The translations under genes and the position numbers were made by a program. A stretch of DNA of 64,000 bases from JADJVL01 sp046331545 (lineage in GTDB: Bacteria > Acidobacteriota > Holophagae > Holophagales > Holophagaceae), in NCBI GenBank assembly GCA_046331545.1, contig JAXLQR010000002.1, forward strand, positions 3,100,001 through 3,164,000, read 5' to 3'. The notes under the pieces are model-generated. The model worked only from the letters and a program-made list of their open reading frames with translations, searched no databases and was not told the origin of the DNA. Positions 41,419 through 49,574 of this stretch are shown piece by piece (position 1 is the first letter of the stretch; each line of letters begins with the position of its first letter).

Positions 41419-41826
41419 ATGCTTCGCCCCGAACGCCTCGAAGACCAGATCCAGTTCCTCCTCAGCACGCTGATCCAGCGCGAGGTCCGCGATCCGGACC
41501 TGGGCTTCCTCACGCTCACCGCCGTCCGCCTCAGCGGGGACCGGGGCGTGGCGAAGATCTACTACACGGTCATGCCGGGGGCTGGCGAGTCCGAGGAGGA
41601 CGCGACCGCGAGGAGCCGCAAGGCCCTCGGGCGGGCGGCGGGCTTCCTGCGCACGCAGCTGGCGTCGCGGCTGAAGCTCCGCCGGGTTCCGGAGCTGCGC
41701 TTCTTCCCGGACTCCACCCTCGAGGACGGCACCAAGATGGAGGACCTCTTCGCCGAACTGGAACGGGAGCGCGCGGCGCGGCCGCCGGTTCCCGACGAGG
41801 GGACACCCGCGGACGACCAGGCCTGA
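41419..41826 (+). CDS. rbfA: Ribosome-binding factor A
   Basis: A 135-residue RbfA. The KH-like fold is recognisable: RPERLEDQIQFLLSTLIQREVRDPDLGFLTLTAVRLSGD, then AKIYYTVMPG and the GFLRTQLASRLKLRRVPELRFFPDST helix-strand. It matures the 16S 5' end and helps cold adaptation. It is coupled to truB (TGATG). In most bacteria infB precedes rbfA; here an IS110 element does. ATG 41419 gives the standard start. Confidence 0.93.
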   Translation: MLRPERLEDQIQFLLSTLIQREVRDPDLGFLTLTAVRLSGDRGVAKIYYTVMPGAGESEEDATARSRKALGRAAGFLRTQLASRLKLRRVPELRFFPDSTLEDGTKMEDLFAELERERAARPPVPDEGTPADDQA

Positions 41827-42719
41827 TGCGCTCCGGCATCTGCCTGGTCCACAAGCCCGTCGGACCCTCCAGCTTCGGCATGGTCAAGGCGTTCACCGCC
41901 GAGGCCCGGGAGGCCGGGCTGAAGAAGTTCCCCCTCGGCCATGGCGGCACCCTGGACCCCTTCGCCTCCGGACTGCTCCTCGTCCTCGCGGGCCAGGCCA
42001 CGCGGCTCATGGAGCTCATGCATCCCCTGCCCAAGACCTACCTCGCCGACCTGGCCTGGGGCACGGAGACCGACACGGGCGACCACCTGGGCGTGACGGT
42101 GTCGGAAGGAGACGCCTCGGGACTGACGGTTAGAGCCCTCGACGCCGCCCTCGCCCCCTTCCACGGCTGGCTCGACCAGGTTCCTCCCGCCACCAGCGCC
42201 AAGAAGATCGGCGGCGAGAGCGCCTACAAGAAGGCCCACCGCGGCGAGGCCGTGGAGCTGCCCTCCTCCAAGGTCTACCTCCATTCCGCCCGCTGGCTCG
42301 CCCACGATCTGCCCCGCCGCAGCACCTTGGAACTCACCGTGAAGGGTGGCTTCTACGTGCGCAGCCTGGCCCGGGACCTCGGCCAAGCGCTGGGCTGCGG
42401 CGCGCACCTCGCCTCCCTCCGTCGTACCGCCATCGGGCCCTGGACGGATCCCGGCGAAGGGAACCGCGTCTGGCTCGAGGGCGACGCCCTCATCCCCTGG
42501 TGCGCCTCCCGGCGCCTGGACGACGCCGAACTGGACCACCTCCTCCACGGCCGTCCGATCCCGCCCGGGTCCGCGGAGCCGGCAGGCTGGCCCTTCCCCG
42601 GCGGCTTCCCTGTGCCCGAGACGCCCCTGCGGGGCCTGCACGGCGACCGGCTCGTGGCCCTGCTGAAGGAGCGCGAAGGCTTCCTCTGGACCACCGCCAA
42701 CCTGCGGGGCGGCCTCTAG
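41826..42719 (+). CDS. truB: tRNA pseudouridine-55 synthase TruB
   Basis: A 297-residue TruB. It starts GICLVHKPVGPSSFGMVK and carries the catalytic Asp44 in LGHGGTLDPFASGLLLV, then KTYLADLAWGTETDTGD, the VPPATSAKKIGGESAYKKAHRGE segment and FYVRSLARDLGQALGCGAHLASLRRTAIG. It makes the universal psi-55 in the T-loop. It ends 7 nt before the convergent glycosyltransferase gene, with no visible terminator between. Confidence 0.95.
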   Translation: MRSGICLVHKPVGPSSFGMVKAFTAEAREAGLKKFPLGHGGTLDPFASGLLLVLAGQATRLMELMHPLPKTYLADLAWGTETDTGDHLGVTVSEGDASGLTVRALDAALAPFHGWLDQVPPATSAKKIGGESAYKKAHRGEAVELPSSKVYLHSARWLAHDLPRRSTLELTVKGGFYVRSLARDLGQALGCGAHLASLRRTAIGPWTDPGEGNRVWLEGDALIPWCASRRLDDAELDHLLHGRPIPPGSAEPAGWPFPGGFPVPETPLRGLHGDRLVALLKEREGFLWTTANLRGGL

Positions 42720-42726
42720 GGGGCCG

Positions 42727-43743
42727 TCACAGCGCCGGCGCCCACAGGTCCGTGAGCCGGTGGCGCTGGAGGGCGAAGTCCAGCTTCCGCGCGTTCTCGA
42801 AGCCGCGCTCCCGCAGGTCCGGAGGCACGGGGCCCCGGACGATCTCCGCGGCTTCCTCGAGGGAGCGGTAGAGCAGGCCGCCGCCGCCCAGGTAGTCCTC
42901 GAGGTCGGGGCGGATGCCGGCCATGCAGACGCCCACCCCCGCGGCCTGGGCCTCGGCCAGGGCCATGGGCCAGCCCACCTTCTTCATGGCGAAGTCCGCC
43001 GTGTAGAGGAGCCACTGGTGGGCCTTGTAGACCCCGGGCATGGCGCGGAAGGGCCGGGGCGGATGGATGCGCACCGGGCTGCCCGCGGCCCGGTTCACGG
43101 CTTCCAGGTCCGCCACCTCGTAGCCCAGGGGATGGAGGTTGAAGGGGCGCTCCGGCACCCTGGCCGCCACGGCGACGAAGTCGGCCATGGCCTTCTTCGG
43201 CAGGCAGGAGCCGGTGTTCATGACGCCCTCCCCGTTGGGCGAAGCGTCGAGGAAGGCCCGGACGTCCACCACCGGCGGGGCGGGGTGGAGCTTGTGCCTC
43301 GGCACGCCCAGGGCCTCCAGCACCGGGATCGAGTAGGGGAAGGCCAGGATCCCCAGGCACAGCTCGTCGGCGGCGAGGGCGGGGGCGGCGGACAGGTGCG
43401 GCGGCACGGGGGTGCCCGGTTGCCAGGCCGTGTCGAAGGAGTGGGCGCGGATCGTGAAGGGGACGCCCGTTCGCCGGGCCGCCTCGAGGACGACGTCGCC
43501 GAAGACCAGGTAGTGGCTGTGGATCACCCTCGGTTTGAAGGCGCGGATCGCGTTCAGGATGTCGTGCCAGGTCTCGGTGAACTCGAAGGGGAGGTGGTCG
43601 GGGTCGGGCAGGTCCACCGGCTGGCAGCCCAGGATCTCCAGGTCGAAGTCCCCCTTCAGGGCCTCCAGCTCGGTCCGGATGTAGGTCTCGGACAGCTGGG
43701 GGTAGCGCTGGAGGAGGGAGAGGACCCGCGGCCGTGGGCTCAC
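42727..43743 (-). CDS. Glycosyltransferase, GT4-like
   Basis: A 338-residue GT-B type glycosyltransferase. It has the N-terminal motif RVLSLLQRYPQLSETYIRTELEAL, the HSHYLVFGDVV helix and RAHSFDTAW, then a second domain with a donor-binding Glu context ALAEAQAAGVGVCMAGIRPDLEDYL. Such enzymes act on cell-surface polysaccharides or glycolipids; donor and acceptor are unknown. GTG 43743 overlaps the nadK stop (GTGA), so the two form an operon. Confidence 0.82.
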   Translation of the reverse strand: MSPRPRVLSLLQRYPQLSETYIRTELEALKGDFDLEILGCQPVDLPDPDHLPFEFTETWHDILNAIRAFKPRVIHSHYLVFGDVVLEAARRTGVPFTIRAHSFDTAWQPGTPVPPHLSAAPALAADELCLGILAFPYSIPVLEALGVPRHKLHPAPPVVDVRAFLDASPNGEGVMNTGSCLPKKAMADFVAVAARVPERPFNLHPLGYEVADLEAVNRAAGSPVRIHPPRPFRAMPGVYKAHQWLLYTADFAMKKVGWPMALAEAQAAGVGVCMAGIRPDLEDYLGGGGLLYRSLEEAAEIVRGPVPPDLRERGFENARKLDFALQRHRLTDLWAPAL

Positions 43744-44609
43744 CGGTCCCCCCAGTGGAGCTTCTCCCGGAGCAGCGCGAAGAAGGGCAGGGCGGGATTC
43801 TGGAGCAGGGTCACCGAGGCCTCCGAGCGCCGCAGCTCGATGCGGTCCCCGGCCTGGAGGGCGTGCCCGGTCTGGCCGTCCAGGGTGAGGTAGCCGTCCT
43901 CGGCGTGGCCGATCACCACGGTGACCCCCGCCGCGCTGGGCACCACCATCGGCCGCAGGGTGAGGCTGTGGGGGCAGATGGGCGCCACCACCCAGGCGTC
44001 GATGGCGGGGTGGAGGATGGGGCCGCCGGCGCTGAGGGCGTAGGCGGTGGAGCCCGTGGGCGTGGAGACGATGAGCCCGTCGGCCTTCAGGTCCCCGGCG
44101 TCCTCGCCGTCAACGCGGAGGTTGAGGTCCATGATCCGGGCCAGGGCCCCCTTGCCGATCACCGCGTCGTTCAGCACGTCCTGGGCCATGAGCAGGGCCC
44201 CGTCCCGGTGGAGCTCCACCCGGATGAGGCTGCGCACCTCCCGGTGGAGGGAGCCCTCGAAGTAGGCGTCCACCATGGTCCGGGCCGACGTGGCCGGGTG
44301 GGCCGTCAGGAAGCCCAGGGAGCCGAGGTTGATCCCCAGGAGCGGCGTGCCCCCCATGCCCACGCGGCGCGCCGCGGCGAGGAGGGTTCCGTCGCCCCCC
44401 AGCACGAGGCAGAGGTCGGCGCCGGAAGGGAGGTCCGCCGTGCCGAGGGCCGCCGGATCCAGCCCGGCCTGCCCCCAGGCCTGGGCGAGTTCCGGGTCGC
44501 CGTGGGCCTCCCAGCCCCGGGAGAGGAAGGGGGGCGCCACCGCCTGCAGGGTCTGGACCAGCAGCGGGGACTTGGTCTTGGCCACCAGCGCCAGGCGGGG
44601 AGGGGACAT
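43740..44609 (-). CDS. nadK: NAD kinase
   Basis: A 289-residue NAD kinase. It has the diacylglycerol-kinase-like core LCLVLGGDGTLLAAARRVG with GGDG, LGINLGSLGFLTAHPA, the NAD site DGLIVSTPTGSTAYALSAGGPILHP, and the NDAVI motif. It phosphorylates NAD to NADP. ATG 44609 is chosen because TATGCT stands 7 nt upstream with no Shine-Dalgarno, as in other leaderless starts here. ATG 44621 is possible and would add four residues. Confidence 0.93.
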   Translation of the reverse strand: MSPPRLALVAKTKSPLLVQTLQAVAPPFLSRGWEAHGDPELAQAWGQAGLDPAALGTADLPSGADLCLVLGGDGTLLAAARRVGMGGTPLLGINLGSLGFLTAHPATSARTMVDAYFEGSLHREVRSLIRVELHRDGALLMAQDVLNDAVIGKGALARIMDLNLRVDGEDAGDLKADGLIVSTPTGSTAYALSAGGPILHPAIDAWVVAPICPHSLTLRPMVVPSAAGVTVVIGHAEDGYLTLDGQTGHALQAGDRIELRRSEASVTLLQNPALPFFALLREKLHWGDR

Positions 44610-44616
44610 GGAAGCC

Positions 44617-44626
44617 AGCATACACT
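44617..44626. promoter_or_regulatory. Overlapping divergent -10 boxes of nadK and the PBP1A gene
   Basis: On the minus strand TATGCT (44617-44622) lies 7 nt before the nadK ATG 44609. On the plus strand TACACT (44621-44626) lies 6 nt before the PBP1A ATG 44633. The two boxes share two base pairs. No Shine-Dalgarno precedes either start at usual spacing. Confidence 0.55.
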
Positions 44627-44632
44627 TGGGGG

Positions 44633-47278
44633 ATGCCCTCGAAGCCTTCCACCAAGCCTCCCGCGAAGTCCGGCGGCGCCCGACCGCGCCGCCGCCTCCT
44701 GAAAGCCATCCTGCTCCTGCTCGCCCTCGGGCTGGCGGGCGGCGGAGGCTTCTTCGCGTGGCTCTGGAGCAGCTACAGCCGCGAGGCGGACAGCTTCCTC
44801 ACCCTCTTCGCCCTCCGGGTCCCGAAGACCATCACGAAGGTGCTGGACCGCAACGGGGACGTGATCGGCGTGTTCGCGGAGGAGCACCGGGTGGTGATCC
44901 CCTACGGCGACATCCCCAAGGCCTTCGTGGGCGCCCTGGTGGCCACCGAGGACGCGGACTTCTGGAGCCACGACGGCGTGAGCCCGCGGGGCATCCTCCG
45001 GGCCGGCCTCACCTACGTCGCCACCTTCGGGCGGCGCAAGGAGGGGGCGAGCACGCTGACCATGCAGCTGGTGCGCACGGTGACCGCCAAGCGGCAGAAG
45101 CAGCTCAACCGCAAGCTCAAGGAGATCGTCCTCGCCCGCAAGCTGGAGAAGGCCTACAAGAAGAAGCAGATCTTCGAGGCCTACGCCAACGAGGTCTACT
45201 TCGGCGGCGGCCGCTACGGCATCGAGGCCGCGGCCCAGTACTACTTCGGCAAGAGCGCGCCCCAGCTCAACGTGGAGGAGTGCGCGCTGCTGGCGGGCCT
45301 GGTGCAGAATCCGAGCTGGTACCACCCCTACAACCCCGATCCCAGGGTCCGCGCGGCCGTGAAGGAGCGGCGCAACCACGTGCTGAGGCGGATGGTGGCC
45401 GAGGGCTACCTGAAGGAGGCCGACGCCAAGGTGTTCATGGAGCGGCCCATCCGCCTCGCCCGCGAGAACGCGGTGGAGGAGGCCGTCGCGCCCTACGCCG
45501 TGGAGGAGGTGCGCAAGTACCTCTACGAGAAGTACGGCAAGGACGCGGTGCTGAACGGCGGCCTCGAGGTCTACACGACCCTCGACTCGGCGTGGCAGGT
45601 GGCCGGCAACGACGCGGTGCGCAACGGCCTGCGGGCGGTGGACCGCCGCCGGGGCTTCCGCAAGGACGCGGTGCAGGTGGTGGAGGATCCCGAGAAGGCG
45701 CAGCTCCCGGGCTGGAAGCGCTTCCTCGAGGACGGGGACCAGGTGCGGGGCATCATCCTCGGCTGGACGAACCCCGGCGCCAAGGACGCCTCCGCCGAGG
45801 TCCGCTTCGGCGCCACCACCCTGAAGGTGCCCGGCTCGGCCTTCGCGTGGGCGGGCAAGGACGTGGCGAGGATGCTGCCCCGGGGCGCCGCGCCCCTCTT
45901 CCTCGTGAAGGACGCCGACGACGAGGGCAAGCCCGTCCAGGTGGAGCTGGACCAGGAGCCCGAGGTGGAGGCGGCGCTGCTCGCCATGGATCCGAAGTCG
46001 GGCGAGGTGCGGGCCATGGTGGGGGGCTACAGCTACGCCCGCAGCAAGTTCAACCGCGCCTGGCAGGCGGAGCGGCAGATCGGCTCCACCGTGAAGGCCT
46101 TCGTGTACGGCACCGCCTTCGAGCAGGGCATGACGCCCGCGACGCTGGTGAACGACGTGCCCACGCGCTTCATCGATCCCACCCAGTTCGACGTCACCGA
46201 CGGCCCCGACGGCCGGGTGGAGGTGCGGCCCTCGCGCCCCGGCGCCAAGGAGTACGCCCCCCAGAACTACGAGCGGGACTTCTGGGGGCCCATCCCCATC
46301 TGGGAGGCCCTGCGGGACAGCCGCAACCTGCCGGCGGTGCGCACCCTCGACGACGTGGGCATCGGCCACGTGCGGGACTTCGCGGCGAAGCTGGGCGTGA
46401 CCGGCAACCTGCCACCCTACCCGAGCCTCGCCCTGGGCGCCGCCGACCTCAGCCTGAAGGAGATGGTGCGGGCCTACGCCACCCTCGCCAACTACGGGAG
46501 GCTGGCGCCGGCCCCCTTCCTGATCCGCAAGGTGGTGGACCGGAACGGCCGGGTGCTGGAGTCCCACGAGGGGAACCCCGGGGACGAGGTGGTGGATCCC
46601 AAGGTGGCCTTCGAGCTCATCCAGTGCTTCCAGGGCGTCGCCACCCAGGGCACCGGGGCCCGCACCAACGACCTGAACTGGCCGGTGGCCGGGAAGACCG
46701 GCACCACCGACGAGCACACCGACGCCTGGTTCATCGGCTTCAGCACCCGCCTCGCCTGCGGCGTCTGGGTGGGCCTGGACGAGAAGAAGACGATCTACCG
46801 CGGCGCCGACGGCGGCAAGGTGGCCGTGCCCATCTGGACGGAATTCATGAAGACCGCCGTGCAGGGCACGCCGCGGGAGGACTTCAAGGCGCCGGAGGGC
46901 ATGGAGTGGGCCCAGGTGGACCGCTACACCGGGCTGCTGGCCAGCGGCGCCACCACCGACAAGGTGCTCAGCCTGGCCTTTCCGCCGGGGCTCAAGCCCA
47001 AGGCCGAGAGCACCGCGGAAGCCATCGCGAGGATCCGGGAGGCCCGGGACAAGGCCCACCACATGGTGGCGGAGGTGAGGGTCTGGGGCCGCGGGAGGCC
47101 CCGCAGCGAGCCGGACCTGGCGGCGGAGCCCGCCAGGACGGCGGAGGCCCCGAAGGCGGAGGGGAAGGCCGAGGCCCGGGCGGAGGCCAAGGCGGAACCG
47201 AAGGCCGACGGGAAGGCCGAGCCGAAGGCCGACGTGAAGGCCGATCCGCGGAAGGCCGCGCCCCAGAAATCCTGGTGA
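44633..47278 (+). CDS. Bifunctional peptidoglycan synthase PBP1A
   Basis: An 881-residue class A penicillin-binding protein. A membrane helix spans about 26-46. The GT51 transglycosylase has ATEDADFWSHDGVSPRGI with the catalytic Glu, GASTLTMQLVRT and the NEVYFGGGRYGIEAAAQYYFGK motif. The transpeptidase has Ser-x-x-Lys in QIGSTVKAF, Ser-x-Asn in DSRNLP, and KTGT in AGKTGTTDEH. An OB-like insert (about 345-440) is typical of PBP1A. The last ~65 residues are a Lys/Ala/Glu/Asp-rich tail with repeated KAE-type units. It polymerises and crosslinks peptidoglycan in the periplasm. It is divergent from nadK. Confidence 0.93.
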   Translation: MPSKPSTKPPAKSGGARPRRRLLKAILLLLALGLAGGGGFFAWLWSSYSREADSFLTLFALRVPKTITKVLDRNGDVIGVFAEEHRVVIPYGDIPKAFVGALVATEDADFWSHDGVSPRGILRAGLTYVATFGRRKEGASTLTMQLVRTVTAKRQKQLNRKLKEIVLARKLEKAYKKKQIFEAYANEVYFGGGRYGIEAAAQYYFGKSAPQLNVEECALLAGLVQNPSWYHPYNPDPRVRAAVKERRNHVLRRMVAEGYLKEADAKVFMERPIRLARENAVEEAVAPYAVEEVRKYLYEKYGKDAVLNGGLEVYTTLDSAWQVAGNDAVRNGLRAVDRRRGFRKDAVQVVEDPEKAQLPGWKRFLEDGDQVRGIILGWTNPGAKDASAEVRFGATTLKVPGSAFAWAGKDVARMLPRGAAPLFLVKDADDEGKPVQVELDQEPEVEAALLAMDPKSGEVRAMVGGYSYARSKFNRAWQAERQIGSTVKAFVYGTAFEQGMTPATLVNDVPTRFIDPTQFDVTDGPDGRVEVRPSRPGAKEYAPQNYERDFWGPIPIWEALRDSRNLPAVRTLDDVGIGHVRDFAAKLGVTGNLPPYPSLALGAADLSLKEMVRAYATLANYGRLAPAPFLIRKVVDRNGRVLESHEGNPGDEVVDPKVAFELIQCFQGVATQGTGARTNDLNWPVAGKTGTTDEHTDAWFIGFSTRLACGVWVGLDEKKTIYRGADGGKVAVPIWTEFMKTAVQGTPREDFKAPEGMEWAQVDRYTGLLASGATTDKVLSLAFPPGLKPKAESTAEAIARIREARDKAHHMVAEVRVWGRGRPRSEPDLAAEPARTAEAPKAEGKAEARAEAKAEPKADGKAEPKADVKADPRKAAPQKSW

Positions 47279-47301
47279 TCCTGGCCCCGGGGCGTTGGCT
47301 G

Positions 47302-47307
47302 TAAGAT
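47302..47307 (+). promoter_or_regulatory. -10 box of the adenosine deaminase gene, probably leaderless
   Basis: TAAGAT ends 5 nt before ATG 47313 and no Shine-Dalgarno intervenes. The box lies in the 34-bp gap after the PBP1A gene, so the two genes can be transcribed independently. No clear -35. Confidence 0.5.
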
Positions 47308-47312
47308 TCTCC

Positions 47313-48380
47313 ATGCCTAAGCTCACCTACCAGGACATCCAGCGCCTCCCCAAGACCGACCTGCACGTCCACCTGGACGGCTCGCTCCGGCTGGAGACCA
47401 TCCTCGATCTCGCGGAGAAGCAGAAGGTCAAGCTTCCGGCGGAGGACGTGGACCGCCTGCGGCCGCTGGTGCAGGTGGGCGATGACTGCAAGTCGCTGGT
47501 GGAGTACCTGAAGGCCTTCGACGTCACCCTGAGCGTGATGCAGACCTACGAGAGCCTGGTCCGCACGGCCTTCGAGCTGGCGGAGGACGCGGCGAAGGAG
47601 AACGTCCGCTACATGGAGGTGCGCTACGCGCCCATCCTCCACCAGCAGCAGGGGCTGACGCTCCACAACATCGTGCAGGCGGTGCTGGAGGGCCTGAAGC
47701 AGGCCAAGAAGAAGTACAACATCCAGACCGGCGTCATCATCTGCGGCATCCGCCACATCAGCCCCGAGCTCGGCAACAAGCTGGCGGACCTCACGGTGGC
47801 CTTCAAGAACAAGGGCGTGGTGGGCTTCGACCTGGCGGGCGCCGAGGAGAACTTCCCGGCGAAGAAGTTCAAGGACGCCTTCGGAAGGGTCCTGGCCAAC
47901 AACATCAACTGCACCCTCCACGCGGGCGAGGCCTTCGGCCCCGAGAGCATCCACCAGGCCATCCACCTCTGCGGCGCCCACCGCATCGGCCATGGGGTGC
48001 GCCTCATCGAGGACGGGGACCTGCTCAACTACGTCAACGACCACCGAATCCCCATCGAGTGCTGCCCGCACTCCAACGTCCAGACCAAGGCCGTGAAAAG
48101 GATGGCCGACCACCCCATCCGCCTCTTCTACGACCTCGGCCTGCGCGTCACGGTGAACACCGACAACCGCCTCATGACGAACACATCCGTCAGCAAGGAG
48201 TACCTCACCATCCACGAAGAGCTCGGCTTCAGCCTCGACGAGATCAAGGAGATCATCATCATGGGCTTCAAGAGCGCCTTCCTCCCCTACGCCATCAAGC
48301 GGGCCATGCTGGCGGAGGTGGTGGAGGAATTGAAGGCGTTCAAGCCGAAGAGTCTGGAGAGCAAGCGGGAGCAGCTCTGA
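47313..48380 (+). CDS. add: Adenosine deaminase
   Basis: A 355-residue metal-dependent deaminase. The zinc ligands and catalytic residues are visible: His18/His20 (KTDLHVHLDGSL), CTLHAGEAFGPESI (His and the catalytic Glu), HRIGHGVRL, and TVNTDNRLMTNTSVSKEY, which supplies the Asp. It converts adenosine to inosine for purine salvage. A few related enzymes deaminate adenine or aminofutalosine, but the LDGSL and TVNTDN motifs favour adenosine. ATG 47313 is set by the LPKTDLH start; a longer frame from 47295 adds six residues. Confidence 0.9.
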   Translation: MPKLTYQDIQRLPKTDLHVHLDGSLRLETILDLAEKQKVKLPAEDVDRLRPLVQVGDDCKSLVEYLKAFDVTLSVMQTYESLVRTAFELAEDAAKENVRYMEVRYAPILHQQQGLTLHNIVQAVLEGLKQAKKKYNIQTGVIICGIRHISPELGNKLADLTVAFKNKGVVGFDLAGAEENFPAKKFKDAFGRVLANNINCTLHAGEAFGPESIHQAIHLCGAHRIGHGVRLIEDGDLLNYVNDHRIPIECCPHSNVQTKAVKRMADHPIRLFYDLGLRVTVNTDNRLMTNTSVSKEYLTIHEELGFSLDEIKEIIIMGFKSAFLPYAIKRAMLAEVVEELKAFKPKSLESKREQL

Positions 48381-48480
48381 TGCTGCTCCCAATAGGGCCG
48401 AGACTTCTCTGACTTGCAGCTTCGAAGGGGATGACCGCGGATCGCTTTAGGCAAGCAGTGTTCTGCTTCTTTCGTTGTGT

Positions 48481-49041
48481 ATGACACCGGGTGCTATCGG
48501 CCACTTAACAACCGCCCCGACCTTGATCCCCAGACTGACAACCGTGAGCTCAACGATCCTTTTTCTCGCTCTGATCTTGGGATTCCAGGGACGGCGCTTG
48601 CCTCCCTTGAAGCATCGGTTCGAGGACTTTCCTTCGAAGCCTCAAGAGATTGCTGTCAAGGCGCCCTTGTCGATTCCACAGGAGGCAAAGCCCGAAGAGG
48701 CCGAGATTCGACGACGGTACCAGAGAGGTAAGATCGGGTTCGGTGGCAAGTACGTCTTCATTCCGCTCGGCTGTGGAGCTGGCTGCGAAGGCGGTGGAAT
48801 TGTCGATGCAACAACAGGGCAGGCCTTTCCCTTGCCTGGGGGAGTGAGCGACCCACCTGGTCTTCCAAACCAAACATGGGAACGAATCGCATTTCGGATA
48901 AACAGTCGCCTCATGGTTCTCACTGGGAACATCAACGAGGTCGAGAGCAATTCAGGGAAATTGGTACGATGGTATTACGTCTTCTCCGGTCAAGGATTTG
49001 AGCTGATCGATAAAGAGGTGATTTCCATCCAAGCGCAATGA
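48481..49041 (+). CDS. Hypothetical exported protein of atypical composition
   Basis: A 186-residue protein. The N-terminal ~35 residues contain a hydrophobic stretch (TVSSTILFLALILGFQG) that could be a signal peptide or anchor. The mature part has GKIGFGGKYVFIPLGCGAGCEGGGIVDATTGQAFPLP, a pattern of a Cys-x-x-x-Cys and Gly run followed by a D-x-x-T-G beta turn. I have seen this in uncharacterised exported proteins of proteobacteria. Base composition is clearly less G+C-rich than its neighbours, with codons ending in A or T, suggesting recent transfer. The start (ATG 48481, or a TTG six bases earlier) is uncertain. Confidence 0.6.
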   Translation: MTPGAIGHLTTAPTLIPRLTTVSSTILFLALILGFQGRRLPPLKHRFEDFPSKPQEIAVKAPLSIPQEAKPEEAEIRRRYQRGKIGFGGKYVFIPLGCGAGCEGGGIVDATTGQAFPLPGGVSDPPGLPNQTWERIAFRINSRLMVLTGNINEVESNSGKLVRWYYVFSGQGFELIDKEVISIQAQ

Positions 49042-49179
49042 ATTCGGAGGCTTTCCTGCAAGGCCTCAGAGGTCAGCCTGCATCCGTGGAATTGCTGGTC
49101 TGCGCCAAGTGAGCATTGAAGGCAATGGGGCTATCGACCGGGCCAATTGGCGTATGCTTCTCCATCACAGAGGTGCGCC

Positions 49180-49392
49180 ATGTCCCAGACCTACACCGCC
49201 GTGGTTAAGCAGGAAGGGGATGTCTGGATCGGCTGGATCGAGGAGATCCCGGGGGTGAACTGCCAGGAAGACTCCCGCGAAGCATTGATGGAATCGCTTC
49301 GGATCACCCTCGGGGAGGCCATTGAATTCAATCGCGAAGAAGCCCGGCTGGCCGCCGGCCAGGGATTCGAAGAGCGCCCCATCGCGGTATGA
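49180..49392 (+). CDS. hicB: HicB-family antitoxin
   Basis: A 70-residue protein of the short HicB type. TYTAVVKQEGDVWIGWIEEIPGVNCQEDSREALMESLR gives the half RNase-H fold of HicB. No C-terminal DNA-binding domain follows; the gene ends after a short helix. AGAGG precedes ATG 49180. Its stop overlaps the ATG of hicA (ATGA), the usual coupling for this toxin-antitoxin pair in the antitoxin-first order. Confidence 0.85.
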   Translation: MSQTYTAVVKQEGDVWIGWIEEIPGVNCQEDSREALMESLRITLGEAIEFNREEARLAAGQGFEERPIAV

Positions 49393-49574
49393 AGCTCCGT
49401 GATCTGCAGCGCCATCTGCGTGAGCACGGCTGTGACCTCCTGTGGGAAGGGGCCCGGCACTCGTGGTGGTCGAACCCGACCACGGGGCGTCGCTCGGCGG
49501 TCCCTCGTCACACGGAAATCAAGGACACCCTGGTCCTCAAGATCTGCCATGACCTTGGGATCCCAAGGCCTTGA
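49389..49574 (+). CDS. hicA: HicA-family mRNA interferase toxin
   Basis: A 61-residue HicA with the double-stranded-RNA-binding-like fold KLRDLQRHLREHGCDLLWEGARHSWWSNP and catalytic His24, followed by SAVPRHTEIKDTLVLKICHDLGI. HicA cleaves mRNA and is neutralised by HicB. The catalytic His and the PRH turn are intact, so it looks functional. The TGA overlaps a TTG that may start the TrmO-like gene. Confidence 0.87.
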   Translation: MKLRDLQRHLREHGCDLLWEGARHSWWSNPTTGRRSAVPRHTEIKDTLVLKICHDLGIPRP

